A stretch of DNA of 64,000 nucleotides, taken from positions 124,001-188,000 of the forward strand of contig CAZCUX010000002.1 in assembly GCA_964502005.1 (NCBI GenBank), written 5' to 3'. Shown here one piece after another: positions 26,039 to 34,362 of the stretch. Position 1 is the stretch's first letter. Each line of letters starts with the position of its first letter. The DNA is from CAJWOS01 sp964502005 (GTDB lineage: Bacteria; Myxococcota_A; UBA796; UBA2385). Both the position numbers and the translations under genes were made by a program. Under the pieces are notes generated by a model, which was given only the letters and a program-made list of their open reading frames with translations, did no database searches and had not been told where the DNA came from.

Positions 26039-27145
26039 TCAGCCACAAGCGGGCTTGCCAACCGAGCTTTCGAGCGCGCCCTGAAGGGGGCCCGCTTCGA
26101 TCTGCAATGCAGCATCGTTCCAGGCCAGCATACCGCCCGCCATACTCGCGACCCGCTTGAATCCGCGGGCCTCCAAGGCGAGCGTCGCGCGACCAGAACG
26201 GCCACCCGATCGACAGACAACAACAGTAGGAGCGAGGGGGTCCCATCCCTCCGCAGCGATGTCCAGCTGATCCAACGGAGCCAGGAGGGAGCCGGGAACC
26301 CGGCCGAGCTCGCCAACAAACTCGTGATAGCCGCGCACGTCAATCACTTGGAATGCACCGAGCTTGGAGGCAACCCAGCGTGCAGAAACCTCGGGAACGC
26401 CGTCCACCCGCTCAATGGGAGCCCAATCGCCCTCTTCGTCCACGCCGTCCTCCGGCAAGAAGCCGCACTTCTGGTTTGCCGGGACCGCGAGGTCGATTTT
26501 CTTGGGGTAGGCCAACTTGAGGTTCTGCATGATGGACGCAAACTGTTCGAGCGAACGCCCTCCCCCCAAGCGCGGATTGTGAACCCGCTCCTCGCCGATG
26601 GTGGTCACCGTTCGGCCTTTGTAGTCATGGCCCGGATAGACCAAATAGTCATCGCCGAGCGAGAAGAGCTGTTCATGCACACTGTTGTAGAGCTTGGCGG
26701 CGCTGCCTTGCTGGAAGTCGGTACGTCCACAGCCGCGAATCAGGAGGGTGTCTCCGGTGAACACACGCCGGTTTTCGTGGTCGACAAACGCGACGCATCC
26801 ATCGGTATGTCCTGGAGTGCTTCGGACTTCGAGCGCACAGCTTCCGAACCGCACGAAATCACCATGCCCCAGCTGCAAGTCTGCGCAATTTGCGCCCCCA
26901 GACGCAGAAACAGCAGACCGCGCGCCCAAGTGCTGCCGAAGCAATCCGCTGCTGGTGACGTGGTCGGCATGAACGTGCGTTTCGAGGGTGTAGACGAGCG
27001 TGAGACCGAGCTCTCGCAGGACTTGCTCGTCACGTTCGACCAACTCACGAACGGGGTCGATGAGAACCGCTTGGCCGGTTGCTTCATCGGCAAGCAGATA
27101 CGTATAAGTGCAGGAGTCGCGATCAAAGAGTTGGCGGAACAACAT
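26039..27145 (-). CDS. Persulfide dioxygenase fused to rhodanese
   Basis: The 368-residue protein joins an ETHE1-like persulfide dioxygenase (residues 1-~240) to a rhodanese domain (~255-350). The dioxygenase shows THVHADHVTSS (HVHADH at 57-62), STPGHTDGC, FTGDTLLIRGCGRTDFQQG and VYPGHDYKG; the rhodanese active site is VVCRSGGRSGRA. Persulfide dioxygenase oxidises glutathione persulfide to sulfite, and rhodanese moves the sulfane sulfur, so the fusion fits sulfide detoxification. The ATG at 27145 follows GGAG by seven bases. A -24/-12 promoter lies 52 bp upstream, and a sigma-54 activator is divergent. Confidence 0.9.
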   Translation of the reverse strand: MLFRQLFDRDSCTYTYLLADEATGQAVLIDPVRELVERDEQVLRELGLTLVYTLETHVHADHVTSSGLLRQHLGARSAVSASGGANCADLQLGHGDFVRFGSCALEVRSTPGHTDGCVAFVDHENRRVFTGDTLLIRGCGRTDFQQGSAAKLYNSVHEQLFSLGDDYLVYPGHDYKGRTVTTIGEERVHNPRLGGGRSLEQFASIMQNLKLAYPKKIDLAVPANQKCGFLPEDGVDEEGDWAPIERVDGVPEVSARWVASKLGAFQVIDVRGYHEFVGELGRVPGSLLAPLDQLDIAAEGWDPLAPTVVVCRSGGRSGRATLALEARGFKRVASMAGGMLAWNDAALQIEAGPLQGALESSVGKPACG

Positions 27146-27196
27146 CGAGGGCTCCAAGGGGGCTGGCGCAGGCGCGCAATTGGTTGCCGGACACCC

Positions 27197-27214
27197 ATGC
27201 ATAAGTCGGGCCAA
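27197..27214 (-). promoter_or_regulatory. Predicted sigma-54 (-24/-12) promoter of the persulfide dioxygenase gene
   Basis: On the minus strand the element TTGGCCCGACTTATGCAT has the invariant GG and GC dinucleotides ten bases apart and matches the TGGCACG-N4-TTGCW consensus at all but two of the core bases. It would start transcription ~42 bp before the ATG. The divergent gene encodes a sigma-54 activator, which supports the call. Confidence 0.6.
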
Positions 27215-27306
27215 CATGGCTCACGCCCAAAACACGCGAATGACGGTCAAAGTTCGTCGCGCCTTTTCCGAATGTTGTTGCGGGAAATCCCATTCCCCCG
27301 TACCAT

Positions 27307-27324
27307 TGAAACAACTGAAACAAT
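27307..27324. repeat. Tandem TGAAACAAY repeat, possible activator-binding site
   Basis: TGAAACAAC is directly followed by TGAAACAAT, two 9-bp copies. They lie ~95-125 bp upstream of the predicted -24/-12 promoter, the usual distance for sigma-54 enhancer sites, and 22-39 bp before the activator ATG. Binding by the activator is inference. Confidence 0.4.
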
Positions 27325-27345
27325 ACGTCCCTTCGGATTCGAAAC

Positions 27346-28758
27346 ATGGCATCGTCGGACCACCTCCTGAACCGGTGGATGCGCGGCGTCGGACCCACCG
27401 ATGTTGTTCGCTCCATGGCAGACATGCTCGCCGGAATGTGCGGTCCAAAAGCCGCTGTGTTTGCCGTCGACAGCAACCGAAACGTCGTGCTTTGGAACAA
27501 AGGCGCCGAGCAACTTCTCGGCTTCAAGTCCGAAGAGATGATTGGACAGCACTGCCTCAAGGCCAATCGGTGTGAAACCTGCATTCGTGCATGCGGGATT
27601 GCCGAGAGAGGTGAGGTCAATGCCGTACCCCTGGTGCTCCATCACAATGATGGAAGCGCTATCCGCATTCAAAAGACAGGCCGCGCGTTCTTCAATCCAG
27701 ACGGTTCCTTTGCCGGTGGCATCGAGATTCTCATCCCCGAGGATGAGATTTGTCCCCCCCAAGAGGCCATCGCGCCCATCCTCTCGGCAACCGGACTCCT
27801 CGCACAAAACGCCGACGAATCCGGGATTGTCCAGTTTCACGGCTTGGTCAGCCGAGACCCCGGCATGCAACAAGCCTTCGACATCATCCGAAACGTCGGT
27901 GAAACAGACGCCACCGTCCTCATTCGCGGAGAAAGTGGCACGGGCAAAGAGCTGGCTGCACGGGCGGTTCACGACGAAAGCATGCGCCGCGAAGGCCCAT
28001 TCCTCGCCATAAACTGCGCGGCCTTGAGTCCAAGCCTGCTCGAAAGCGAGCTCTTTGGGCATGTCCGAGGCGCATTTACCGGCGCCGTCAAAGACCGCCC
28101 CGGCCTGTTCAAACAAGCCGACGGTGGCACCTTGTTCTTGGACGAGGTGGCCGAGCTTCCCCTGGACCTACAAGCGAAGTTGCTTCGTGTCCTGCAGGAG
28201 CGAACCTTTGTCGCTGTCGGTGGGACAGAGGCCATTCAGGTCGATATTCGAATTGTGGCGGCCACCCACAAAGCTTTGCGGCAAAAGGTGCGCGAGGGGA
28301 CATTTCGCGAAGACCTCATGTACCGCTTGCGGGTCGTGCCCATCTATCTTCCGCCCCTCCGCGAGAGGCGGGGCGATGTAGAGCTGCTGCTGTGGCAGTT
28401 TATCGCCCGATTTGCGGAGCGCGGCCCGCGCCGAATCCGCTCCGTCGCGCCCGAAGCGATGCGCGCGCTCCTTGACCACGACTGGCCCGGAAATGTGCGC
28501 GAGCTCATCAATGTCATTCAATATGCTTCCGCCGTAGGGCGCGGCCCGACGCTCACGCTCGAAGAACTTCCGCCCGAGTTTCGGGAAGCGGCAGCGGTCG
28601 CTGTCCCGAGCGCCAAAGCACCACCCACCGAAGCCGAAGAAGCCCACGCGATAACCGAAGCGCTCCAACGCGCGGGTGGGCACATCGGACAAGCGGCCGC
28701 GTTGCTCGGCATGAGCCGACCGACGTTCTGGCGAAAGCGAAAGAAGCTCGGCGTCTGA
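27346..28758 (+). CDS. PAS-domain sigma-54-dependent transcriptional activator
   Basis: The 470-residue protein has an N-terminal PAS domain (~30-130) with a Cys cluster (Cys70, 76, 79, 83), then an AAA+ domain with Walker A GESGTGKE (195-202), the sigma-54 contact loop GAFTGA (242-247), Walker B GGTLFLDEV (260-268) and the WPGNVREL arginine-finger region. A Fis-type HTH closes it (GQAAALLGMSRPTFWRKRKKLG). All parts needed for ATP-driven opening of sigma-54 promoters are present. It is divergent from the persulfide dioxygenase gene, whose promoter looks sigma-54-type. Sensing through the Cys cluster of a redox or sulfur signal is inferred. Confidence 0.92.
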   Translation: MASSDHLLNRWMRGVGPTDVVRSMADMLAGMCGPKAAVFAVDSNRNVVLWNKGAEQLLGFKSEEMIGQHCLKANRCETCIRACGIAERGEVNAVPLVLHHNDGSAIRIQKTGRAFFNPDGSFAGGIEILIPEDEICPPQEAIAPILSATGLLAQNADESGIVQFHGLVSRDPGMQQAFDIIRNVGETDATVLIRGESGTGKELAARAVHDESMRREGPFLAINCAALSPSLLESELFGHVRGAFTGAVKDRPGLFKQADGGTLFLDEVAELPLDLQAKLLRVLQERTFVAVGGTEAIQVDIRIVAATHKALRQKVREGTFREDLMYRLRVVPIYLPPLRERRGDVELLLWQFIARFAERGPRRIRSVAPEAMRALLDHDWPGNVRELINVIQYASAVGRGPTLTLEELPPEFREAAAVAVPSAKAPPTEAEEAHAITEALQRAGGHIGQAAALLGMSRPTFWRKRKKLGV

Positions 28759-28902
28759 GAAGCGTTCGCGTCTCCATCCGACGAAAACCAAACGCGGTTG
28801 CGTGTTCTCCGATTGCATTGGCGACGAAGCGTAGAATCGCACCGCGAGCTTGAAACCAGGAGCGCACCGCGGCATCCTTGGGGAACCCCCCGGAGTCGAC
28901 CA

Positions 28903-29478
28903 ATGCCAGTCATTTCTAGCTTGCTATGGGTCATGTTGGCCACAGACCCCACCCCAACGCCCGATGCCGAAGCCATCGCGCGCGCGCAATTGGCCGCAAA
29001 AACGCTTGGGGAATCGCTCAAGGCCAAGGTCACAGAGAGCATGACGGCGGGCGGCCCCGTTCCGACGCTCGATGTTTGCTCCACCGCAGCCCAGCCGATG
29101 ACCCAAGCGGTCGCGGAACAGGCAGGCGTACGGGTGGGTCGCGCGTCCGACCGGCTCCGAAACCCCGCCAACGTCGGACCATCTTGGGCCACCGCATGGC
29201 TGCAGGAGCACGCAGGTCAACCTGCGGCCTCCCTCTCCCCTTCCGCCACCATCGCGGAAACGCCGGAAGGCCCCGTGGCGCGCGTGCTTGTTCCGATTGG
29301 CATTGCGGAGCCATGCCTGAAATGCCATGGTGCGACGGAATCCCTCGCGCCCGCAGTGGTAGAGAAGCTCGCCAGCTTGTATCCAAACGACCGTGCCACA
29401 GGGTATTCACTGGGCGACTTACGCGGCGTCGTGTGGGCGGAAGCGCCCGTGCTACCATCGCCTTCGTCGAAGGAATGA
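28903..29478 (+). CDS. DUF3365 (Tll0287-like) c-type haem protein
   Basis: The 191-residue protein has a short hydrophobic start and a DUF3365-like domain: a helix with DVCSTAAQPMTQAVAEQAGVRVGR, RLRNPANVGPSWA, and the haem c motif CLKCHG. In this family the haem domain is periplasmic and is a proposed redox sensor. GGAG lies seven bases before the ATG at 28903. It follows the sigma-54 activator by 144 bp on the same strand, near the persulfide oxidation gene, which suggests a role in redox or sulfur response. Confidence 0.8.
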   Translation: MPVISSLLWVMLATDPTPTPDAEAIARAQLAAKTLGESLKAKVTESMTAGGPVPTLDVCSTAAQPMTQAVAEQAGVRVGRASDRLRNPANVGPSWATAWLQEHAGQPAASLSPSATIAETPEGPVARVLVPIGIAEPCLKCHGATESLAPAVVEKLASLYPNDRATGYSLGDLRGVVWAEAPVLPSPSSKE

Positions 29479-29534
29479 AGCGCTCTGCACCCCCGTGCGC
29501 GCGGTTCGTCAACCAAAACCTTGGTGTAGCCCGT

Positions 29535-29592
29535 CATCTGCCATAGGGACGACGGGCAGATGCCAAGGCAGCGTGGGCCCCCTTCGGCCCAC
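29535..29592. terminator. Two hairpins between convergent genes
   Basis: CATCTGCC (29535-29542) pairs with GGCAGATG (29555-29562), and GTGGGCC (29573-29579) pairs with GGCCCAC (29586-29592). They occupy the gap between the DUF3365 gene and the sulfatase-like gene. T-tracts are absent, so termination is suggested by position only. Confidence 0.45.
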
Positions 29593-29623
29593 ACCGACGG
29601 GACAAGTACTCCGGCGTGGCGGG

Positions 29624-30940
29624 CTACGGCGTTGTCATTCCCGTATCGGTCGCCTCTTCGGACGGTGCCTCCGTCGCATCCATATAGCCGAGCTCTTCGA
29701 GTAGTTTGGCCGTCTCATCGTCCATGTTGCGTTCGAGCATGATTCGCTGTCGGCGTTCGAGGCCCGACGACCAGCGCGCCCGCAACATCGCGACACCTGC
29801 GCGTGCGGCAAAGTCCACCAGCGGCTCCATCTCACCGGGGTCCTCGGTCACGTCGAACGCACCGACGAAGCCAACGTCGCTGGGCCCCCATACGCCGCGC
29901 ACTTCCCCGTCGCCGCTTACGGCAATATGGCCCTCCCGCTCCGAGACGACAATTGGCGGAGCATCGAGCGAATGGGGCCAAGTCGCCGAAATACCCACAG
30001 AACGGGTGATGATATCCGGGATTGCCGCCGTAGAAATCACATCCGGAATCGGCGGCAGGTCGGGCCCATTGAGAATCAGCGGAACATGTGTCAGCGGATT
30101 CCAGACACTAAAGTCGTGACCCCAACTTCCATGTTCGCCCAAAAGCTCGCCGTGGTCCGAGGTTACGATGACCAGCCGGTCGCGGGTTCGGTTGTCGAGA
30201 CGGGACAATACATCGCCAATCACAGCGTCCGTGTCTTCAATGACCGCACGATAAGCACGACGGTACTGGTCGTCCGCAGACGCGTTCGCGCTTTCGCCTT
30301 CAGGGAGGAGGAACTGCCGCCTCTTTTTCTTCGGCGTATGGGTATTGACCCCCCAACGCCGCGCCGCTCCCATAGATGGTCGCAATGGCTGGTGCGGCCC
30401 TTTGAGGTGGACATACAAAAACAAGGGGTTGTCAGGGTCGAGGTCGCGCGTCGCGACGGATACCTGCCGAGGAAGTTGCCGGTCGCCGCGGCGTTTCCAA
30501 ACATCAAAACCCCGTTCCCATCCCAGCTGACGCGACAACAACGGGTTTGCATACACACCAATGGTGTCGTACCCATTGGTGGACATCACCTCCGCCAGCG
30601 TCGGCATATCCGTGATGGACGAGTACGACTCTCCCGCCGTACGCATGTGCCGCGGAAATGGCAAGTCCCAACCATGCTCGCTGACGTGCGCGCCCAACAT
30701 CAGTGACATCGTGCTTGGCGCCGTCCATGTCGATGCTGCCCAAGCATGAGAAATGGAGATGCCATCCGATGCGAGGTCATCCAAAACAGGCGTATTCGCT
30801 TCTGCAACCGCATCGGCCCGCGTAGTGTCCACTACAATCAAGACCACATCCGGCGCATTGGGACCCACTCGCGAAGACGGCGTCGCACACCCGACAGCGG
30901 TCACCCAGAGCGATACCCCAATCGGCTTACTTTTCTGCAC
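29624..30940 (-). CDS. Sulfatase-like (alkaline phosphatase superfamily) lipoprotein
   Basis: The 438-residue protein has a lipobox-like AVGC (Cys18), then the superfamily metal site: VVDTTRAD (Asp38), DTDAVIGDVL, and TSDHGELLGEHGSWGHD. The nucleophile motif reads TAPST (73-77), where true sulfatases have Cys/Ser-x-Pro-x-Arg, so the formylglycine residue cannot form and the Arg is missing. Thr is used as nucleophile by related phosphotransferases, so phosphoester chemistry is more likely than sulfate ester hydrolysis. It starts at GTG 30940 inside the end of the START-like gene. Confidence 0.78.
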   Translation of the reverse strand: MQKSKPIGVSLWVTAVGCATPSSRVGPNAPDVVLIVVDTTRADAVAEANTPVLDDLASDGISISHAWAASTWTAPSTMSLMLGAHVSEHGWDLPFPRHMRTAGESYSSITDMPTLAEVMSTNGYDTIGVYANPLLSRQLGWERGFDVWKRRGDRQLPRQVSVATRDLDPDNPLFLYVHLKGPHQPLRPSMGAARRWGVNTHTPKKKRRQFLLPEGESANASADDQYRRAYRAVIEDTDAVIGDVLSRLDNRTRDRLVIVTSDHGELLGEHGSWGHDFSVWNPLTHVPLILNGPDLPPIPDVISTAAIPDIITRSVGISATWPHSLDAPPIVVSEREGHIAVSGDGEVRGVWGPSDVGFVGAFDVTEDPGEMEPLVDFAARAGVAMLRARWSSGLERRQRIMLERNMDDETAKLLEELGYMDATEAPSEEATDTGMTTP

Positions 30941-31481
30941 GAGCCTTCATCCCCAAAAGCATCTCGGTTGCCGAGCTGCTCGCCAAGCGTTTTCGGAGCC
31001 ACTCGGGGGCACCTGCCGCCATGGAGTCGGTGCGGTAGACCAACCGGGAGCCCGATTCGATAGCATATGCTTGATAGCTACCATTGGACGACTCGATGTC
31101 ATTGGGTTTGGTGCTATCGAGCGTATACAAGCAATAGTATTTCGCCATTTCACAGTCGTACTGAATATGAAACACGACCGAGACCATCGAAATATTCATG
31201 GTCCACTTGGCAGAAATATCGTCGCCTACGGCGTTGTAGGTTTCGACACCAGACAGGGCCCCAATATCTTGGACGCGCGCGGGAAGGTCCATGACCGCCG
31301 CCATTACGCGTTCGGGAGTCGCCCTGACATCCACCATCGCGACCGTTTGGGCGCGGTCCCCGCCATAGCGAACCACGACGCCCCCGCTCTGGAGAAGCGC
31401 AGATTCTTCGGTAGACACCGCCACCGGAGCCGGAGGAGTCGCGCTGACCCCCAAAAGAAAGGCATAGGCCACCAATGACAT
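30927..31481 (-). CDS. Secreted START/SRPBCC-like domain protein
   Basis: The 184-residue protein has a signal peptide (MSLVAYAFLLGVSATPPAP) and a START-like lipid-binding fold pattern: VRATPERVMAAVMDLPAR, AKWTMNISMVSVVFHIQYD, and a long C-terminal helix (ATEMLLGMKARAEK). Such proteins bind lipids or hydrophobic ligands in the periplasm. GAGG lies nine bases before the ATG. It is between the M50-like peptidase (25 bp upstream) and the sulfatase-like gene (14-bp overlap), one probable operon. Confidence 0.7.
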   Translation of the reverse strand: MSLVAYAFLLGVSATPPAPVAVSTEESALLQSGGVVVRYGGDRAQTVAMVDVRATPERVMAAVMDLPARVQDIGALSGVETYNAVGDDISAKWTMNISMVSVVFHIQYDCEMAKYYCLYTLDSTKPNDIESSNGSYQAYAIESGSRLVYRTDSMAAGAPEWLRKRLASSSATEMLLGMKARAEK

Positions 31482-31506
31482 CAGGCCAGACCTCGCGCGA
31501 ATCGCA

Positions 31507-32286
31507 CTACGAGAGGCGCCGGCGCAGCACCACCAACAACAGCAGTCCTACGGACACCCAAATCATGCCCCACATCGGTGCCGAAACACCCGTCAAGGCG
31601 GCCAACGCAATAGCATCACTTTGGCGCTCTGGCACGCCTCCCCGCAAGATGTCCTCACGAATATCGATGAGCGCGAACAAGAGACTAAACCAGCCAACCC
31701 ACCGGACCACCACGTCGACCAACCAGCCGGGCGACCGCGTTGCCAAGCCCAGCAACAGCACGCCCGAGACCATCACGATAGCAAGTCCGACGGAGTCAGA
31801 GCCCCAATACCGTACACTCACAACAGCGAGCACCGTACCCACGATTCCCGATGCGCGTCGCGCGTCGCTCGGAGTACGCGATGCCAGCAACATTCCCACG
31901 CCCGTCAGCATACTGCCGACATAGCCACCGTTGAGGATGAGGATACGGCTTCCACCATTCGTGAGGGTGTAGCCCGTTTCGTCGATGCCTACGGACAAGG
32001 CTACGAGACGGCCCCCCGTGAGCAAGGCCATTGCTGCGTGGCCGAGTTCGTGAAATGTCACCACCAACAAGCGCAATGGCAGCAAAACAATCGAATCCCA
32101 AAGCACAAGGGACAGCGCGCAAAGCACGACAACAAGCACGTTTCGCTGCACACGATTGAGGCGAAACCGCTCTCCAACCGCTTCCCTCTCCGGACGCGGC
32201 GGAGACGGCAAAAGGCGCACCACCGCGCCAACGGGATTGGCACGCGATACCTCTGGCGGCGGAACACTCGGAAGTTGGACGCCCAC
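31507..32286 (-). CDS. M50-like membrane metallopeptidase
   Basis: The 259-residue polytopic protein has the zinc motif HELGHA within the helix LLVVTFHELGHAAMALLTGG, preceded by one membrane helix and followed by four to five more. This layout fits M50B-like peptidases (site-2-protease relatives). No LDG second motif is clear; ILILNGGYVGS may contribute. GAGGAGG lies four bases before the GTG start. It begins 77 bp after the class II aldolase stop on the same strand, so the three genes 32286-29624 could be an extension of the BMC operon or separate. Confidence 0.75.
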   Translation of the reverse strand: MGVQLPSVPPPEVSRANPVGAVVRLLPSPPRPEREAVGERFRLNRVQRNVLVVVLCALSLVLWDSIVLLPLRLLVVTFHELGHAAMALLTGGRLVALSVGIDETGYTLTNGGSRILILNGGYVGSMLTGVGMLLASRTPSDARRASGIVGTVLAVVSVRYWGSDSVGLAIVMVSGVLLLGLATRSPGWLVDVVVRWVGWFSLLFALIDIREDILRGGVPERQSDAIALAALTGVSAPMWGMIWVSVGLLLLVVLRRRLS

Positions 32287-32363
32287 CGCGCCTCCTCAGC
32301 GAACAAACGGGACCCTACCGAAAGCGTAGCACGATTTGAACCGGCTGCGGAACGGGGGGCAGC

Positions 32364-33158
32364 CTATCGAAATCGACGCAAGGCATCTTCGACAAGGCTC
32401 CCCACATTGGGCCTTTCCTCGCGCAACGCTGGGGGCTGCGGCGTGCCCCATACCGGCGCAGGCGGCGCTTTGGGCGCAACGGCAGCGGAAAAGTCCGGCT
32501 CGCTCTTTGGCCGGCCCTTGGCGGAAAGCGTTGAAACATCCGATGCAGGGAGAGGCTTCGGCCCCCCGAGCGCACGCGCGGCGTGCGTGATGCGCGCAAG
32601 GTGCTCGACCAACTCCATACGCAGGCGGGCTTGCTCACAGTTTCCGCCCACCGTGAGAATTCCGTGGTTCGCAAGCATCACGACGTCCGACTGCGCCAAT
32701 GCTTCGGACAAGGCAACCACGAGTCGTGCATCACCTGGCGGAAAGAACGGCACCAGCGGGATTCGTGTGCCAATGGAAACGATAGGCTCCGCCATGATGC
32801 AGGGGTCGAGCACAACGTGGGACACAGCAAATGCAGTCGCGACCGGAGGGTGCGCATGCAGCACCACCCCGATGTCGGGACGGGCGGCGAAGGCGGCTTT
32901 GTGAAGTTGGAACTCACTAAAGACCCGCCGGCTGCCCGATACGACGGTTCCGCTTTCGTCTACGACCAACAGGCATGCCGCGGTGATGTCTGCCTTGGAC
33001 ATCGCAGTAGGCGTACACAAGAACGCAGTCGGTGAAAGGCGCGCCGATACGTTTCCGTCGTGGTTGGCCACCCAACCTTGCTGAAACACCGCTTGCGACG
33101 TGCGCGCAATGTCCTCCCGAAGCTGCTCCTCGGAGGCTCCCGGCCATGTGGACTTCAT
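32364..33158 (-). CDS. Class II aldolase (fuculose-phosphate aldolase type) with C-terminal targeting helix
   Basis: The 264-residue enzyme has the class II zinc site: Glu82, His101 and His103 (HAHPP), and His165 (ANHG). The family cleaves sugar phosphates such as fuculose- or rhamnulose-1-phosphate to dihydroxyacetone phosphate and lactaldehyde. After ~210 catalytic residues comes a Pro/Ala linker and a terminal amphipathic helix, VGSLVEDALRRF (252-263), the pattern of a BMC encapsulation peptide. Its ATG overlaps the stop of the pentamer shell gene upstream (ATGA), so it is the last gene of the BMC operon. The aldehyde would pass to the dehydrogenase at 34363. Confidence 0.88.
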   Translation of the reverse strand: MKSTWPGASEEQLREDIARTSQAVFQQGWVANHDGNVSARLSPTAFLCTPTAMSKADITAACLLVVDESGTVVSGSRRVFSEFQLHKAAFAARPDIGVVLHAHPPVATAFAVSHVVLDPCIMAEPIVSIGTRIPLVPFFPPGDARLVVALSEALAQSDVVMLANHGILTVGGNCEQARLRMELVEHLARITHAARALGGPKPLPASDVSTLSAKGRPKSEPDFSAAVAPKAPPAPVWGTPQPPALREERPNVGSLVEDALRRFR

Positions 33159-33454
33159 CGCGGCGCCCCTTCGCCACGGTCTGCCGGTGCATACACTTCG
33201 TCGACAATGCCCATAATGACGCTGTGATGCGGGTCCGAATCCTTCCCGAGCACCTGCCGCGCGGCATTGCCTTCGCGCGCCACCAGCACAAGGTCGCCGG
33301 GGCCGGCTTCGACGCTGTCGACGCTCAAAAACTCGCCACCGGTGGGCGTGCGGCCGTCGGGCTGCACGGGCTGGCACACCATGACGCGCCAGCCGACGAA
33401 GCAGTCATGTTTGACGGTGCTGACAGCGTTTCCGATTACTCGACACAAAATCAT
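33155..33454 (-). CDS. BMC pentamer shell protein (EutN/CcmL family), copy 1
   Basis: The 99-residue protein has the EutN/CcmL beta-barrel pattern: CRVIGNAVSTVKHDCFVGWRV, DSVEAGPGDLVLVAREGNAAR, and VIMGIVDEVY. Such proteins form pentamers that close the vertices of microcompartment shells. The ATG overlaps the next pentamer gene upstream and its stop overlaps the aldolase (ATGA at both ends), which fixes the start. It is one of three pentamer paralogues here. Confidence 0.9.
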   Translation of the reverse strand: MILCRVIGNAVSTVKHDCFVGWRVMVCQPVQPDGRTPTGGEFLSVDSVEAGPGDLVLVAREGNAARQVLGKDSDPHHSVIMGIVDEVYAPADRGEGAPR

Positions 33455-33744
33455 GGGGCACCTACCCCGCAGCCCGCGGGATCGGACCAAGCATGGTCCA
33501 CAATCGAGACCACGGCGCAATCAACGGGCGCGAAGGTATCGGGCAGGGTCAGCGCTGCCTCCCGTCCCGTGACCCACGACACGAGGTCTCCTGGACCTGC
33601 CTGCTGCGCATCGGCGGCAAACATCGGCTCCCCTTGCTTTTCGCCACTCGCCTTGACAGGCTGAATGACAAGGAGACGAACGCCCGTGAGCGTGGGGTAT
33701 TTTACAGTGGCCACGCACCGGCCAATGACACGCGCGAGTTCCAT
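33451..33744 (-). CDS. BMC pentamer shell protein (EutN/CcmL family), copy 2
   Basis: The 97-residue protein shows ARVIGRCVATVKYPTLTGVRL, DAQQAGPGDLVSWVTGREAA and VVSIVDHAW, the same vertex-protein fold as its neighbours. Its ATG shares one base with the stop of the tandem shell protein upstream (TGATG). It differs enough from copy 1 (roughly half the positions) that separate roles or mixed vertices are plausible. Confidence 0.9.
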   Translation of the reverse strand: MELARVIGRCVATVKYPTLTGVRLLVIQPVKASGEKQGEPMFAADAQQAGPGDLVSWVTGREAALTLPDTFAPVDCAVVSIVDHAWSDPAGCGVGAP

Positions 33745-34352
33745 CAGAAACTCCCAGACCCGGAAAGCCGAAATGGCGCTGGTCGCAACAACCACTGCAC
33801 CATCTCAGGATGAGGACGAGCAATACACTCGGTACGGTACAATTTTTCGTGCGCCGACAACACAGCGCGCCCTTCGGCAATCGCCGCCTCGACATCGTGC
33901 TGCACGCCGTGCACTACGAAAAAAGCCCGTCCGCCCAACGCTCCAGCCACCCGGATGCCCGTAAGCACGACGTCGGCTTGCTTCAAGGCCCGGTCACAGG
34001 CTTCGAGAACGGCGGCAACTCCGCTTCCTTCGACTACACCAAGAGTATCCAAGGAGTCTGCGTCGGCGCGCACTTCGTGCCCCCGCAGGCCCTTTAGCAA
34101 GGCCGGATGTGCGAAAGGCAACATCATCGACCCCAAAACGGCGGAGTCCCCGAAGGCAATAGCGGCTGAAAACGCTTCGCCGACCTCTGCAACTCCCCCA
34201 TCAAACAGAATGAGAAAGTGCCCCGGCTCGACCAAATTCGCTTCCAACACGTTGACCTGCGCGCGCTTGACAAGCACATCCAAGGCGCGCAACCCCGTAG
34301 CGACGGAGTCCACCGCAACCAATGCCAACGCATCGCGGAAGGTAGGGGTCAC
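33744..34352 (-). CDS. BMC tandem-domain shell protein (BMC-T), first type
   Basis: The 202-residue protein contains two BMC domains: ALVAVDSVATGLRALDVLVK with GHFLILFDGGVAEVGEAFSA, and TLGVVEGSGVAAVLEACDRA with RAFFVVHGVQHDVEAAIAEG. Tandem proteins form pseudohexameric trimers in the shell and often carry the larger pores. The sequence recalls the BMC-T proteins of Haliangium ochraceum. GTG 34352, ten bases after the dehydrogenase stop, is preferred over TTG 34388 because it gives the family's usual length. Confidence 0.88.
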   Translation of the reverse strand: MTPTFRDALALVAVDSVATGLRALDVLVKRAQVNVLEANLVEPGHFLILFDGGVAEVGEAFSAAIAFGDSAVLGSMMLPFAHPALLKGLRGHEVRADADSLDTLGVVEGSGVAAVLEACDRALKQADVVLTGIRVAGALGGRAFFVVHGVQHDVEAAIAEGRAVLSAHEKLYRTECIARPHPEMVQWLLRPAPFRLSGSGSF

Positions 34353-34362
34353 GAAGGGTCCG

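Noticed and set aside
24650..27370. 906-codon plus-strand open frame
   Set aside because: It runs antisense across the thiolase and persulfide dioxygenase genes, both with full catalytic motifs, and encodes no recognisable domain.
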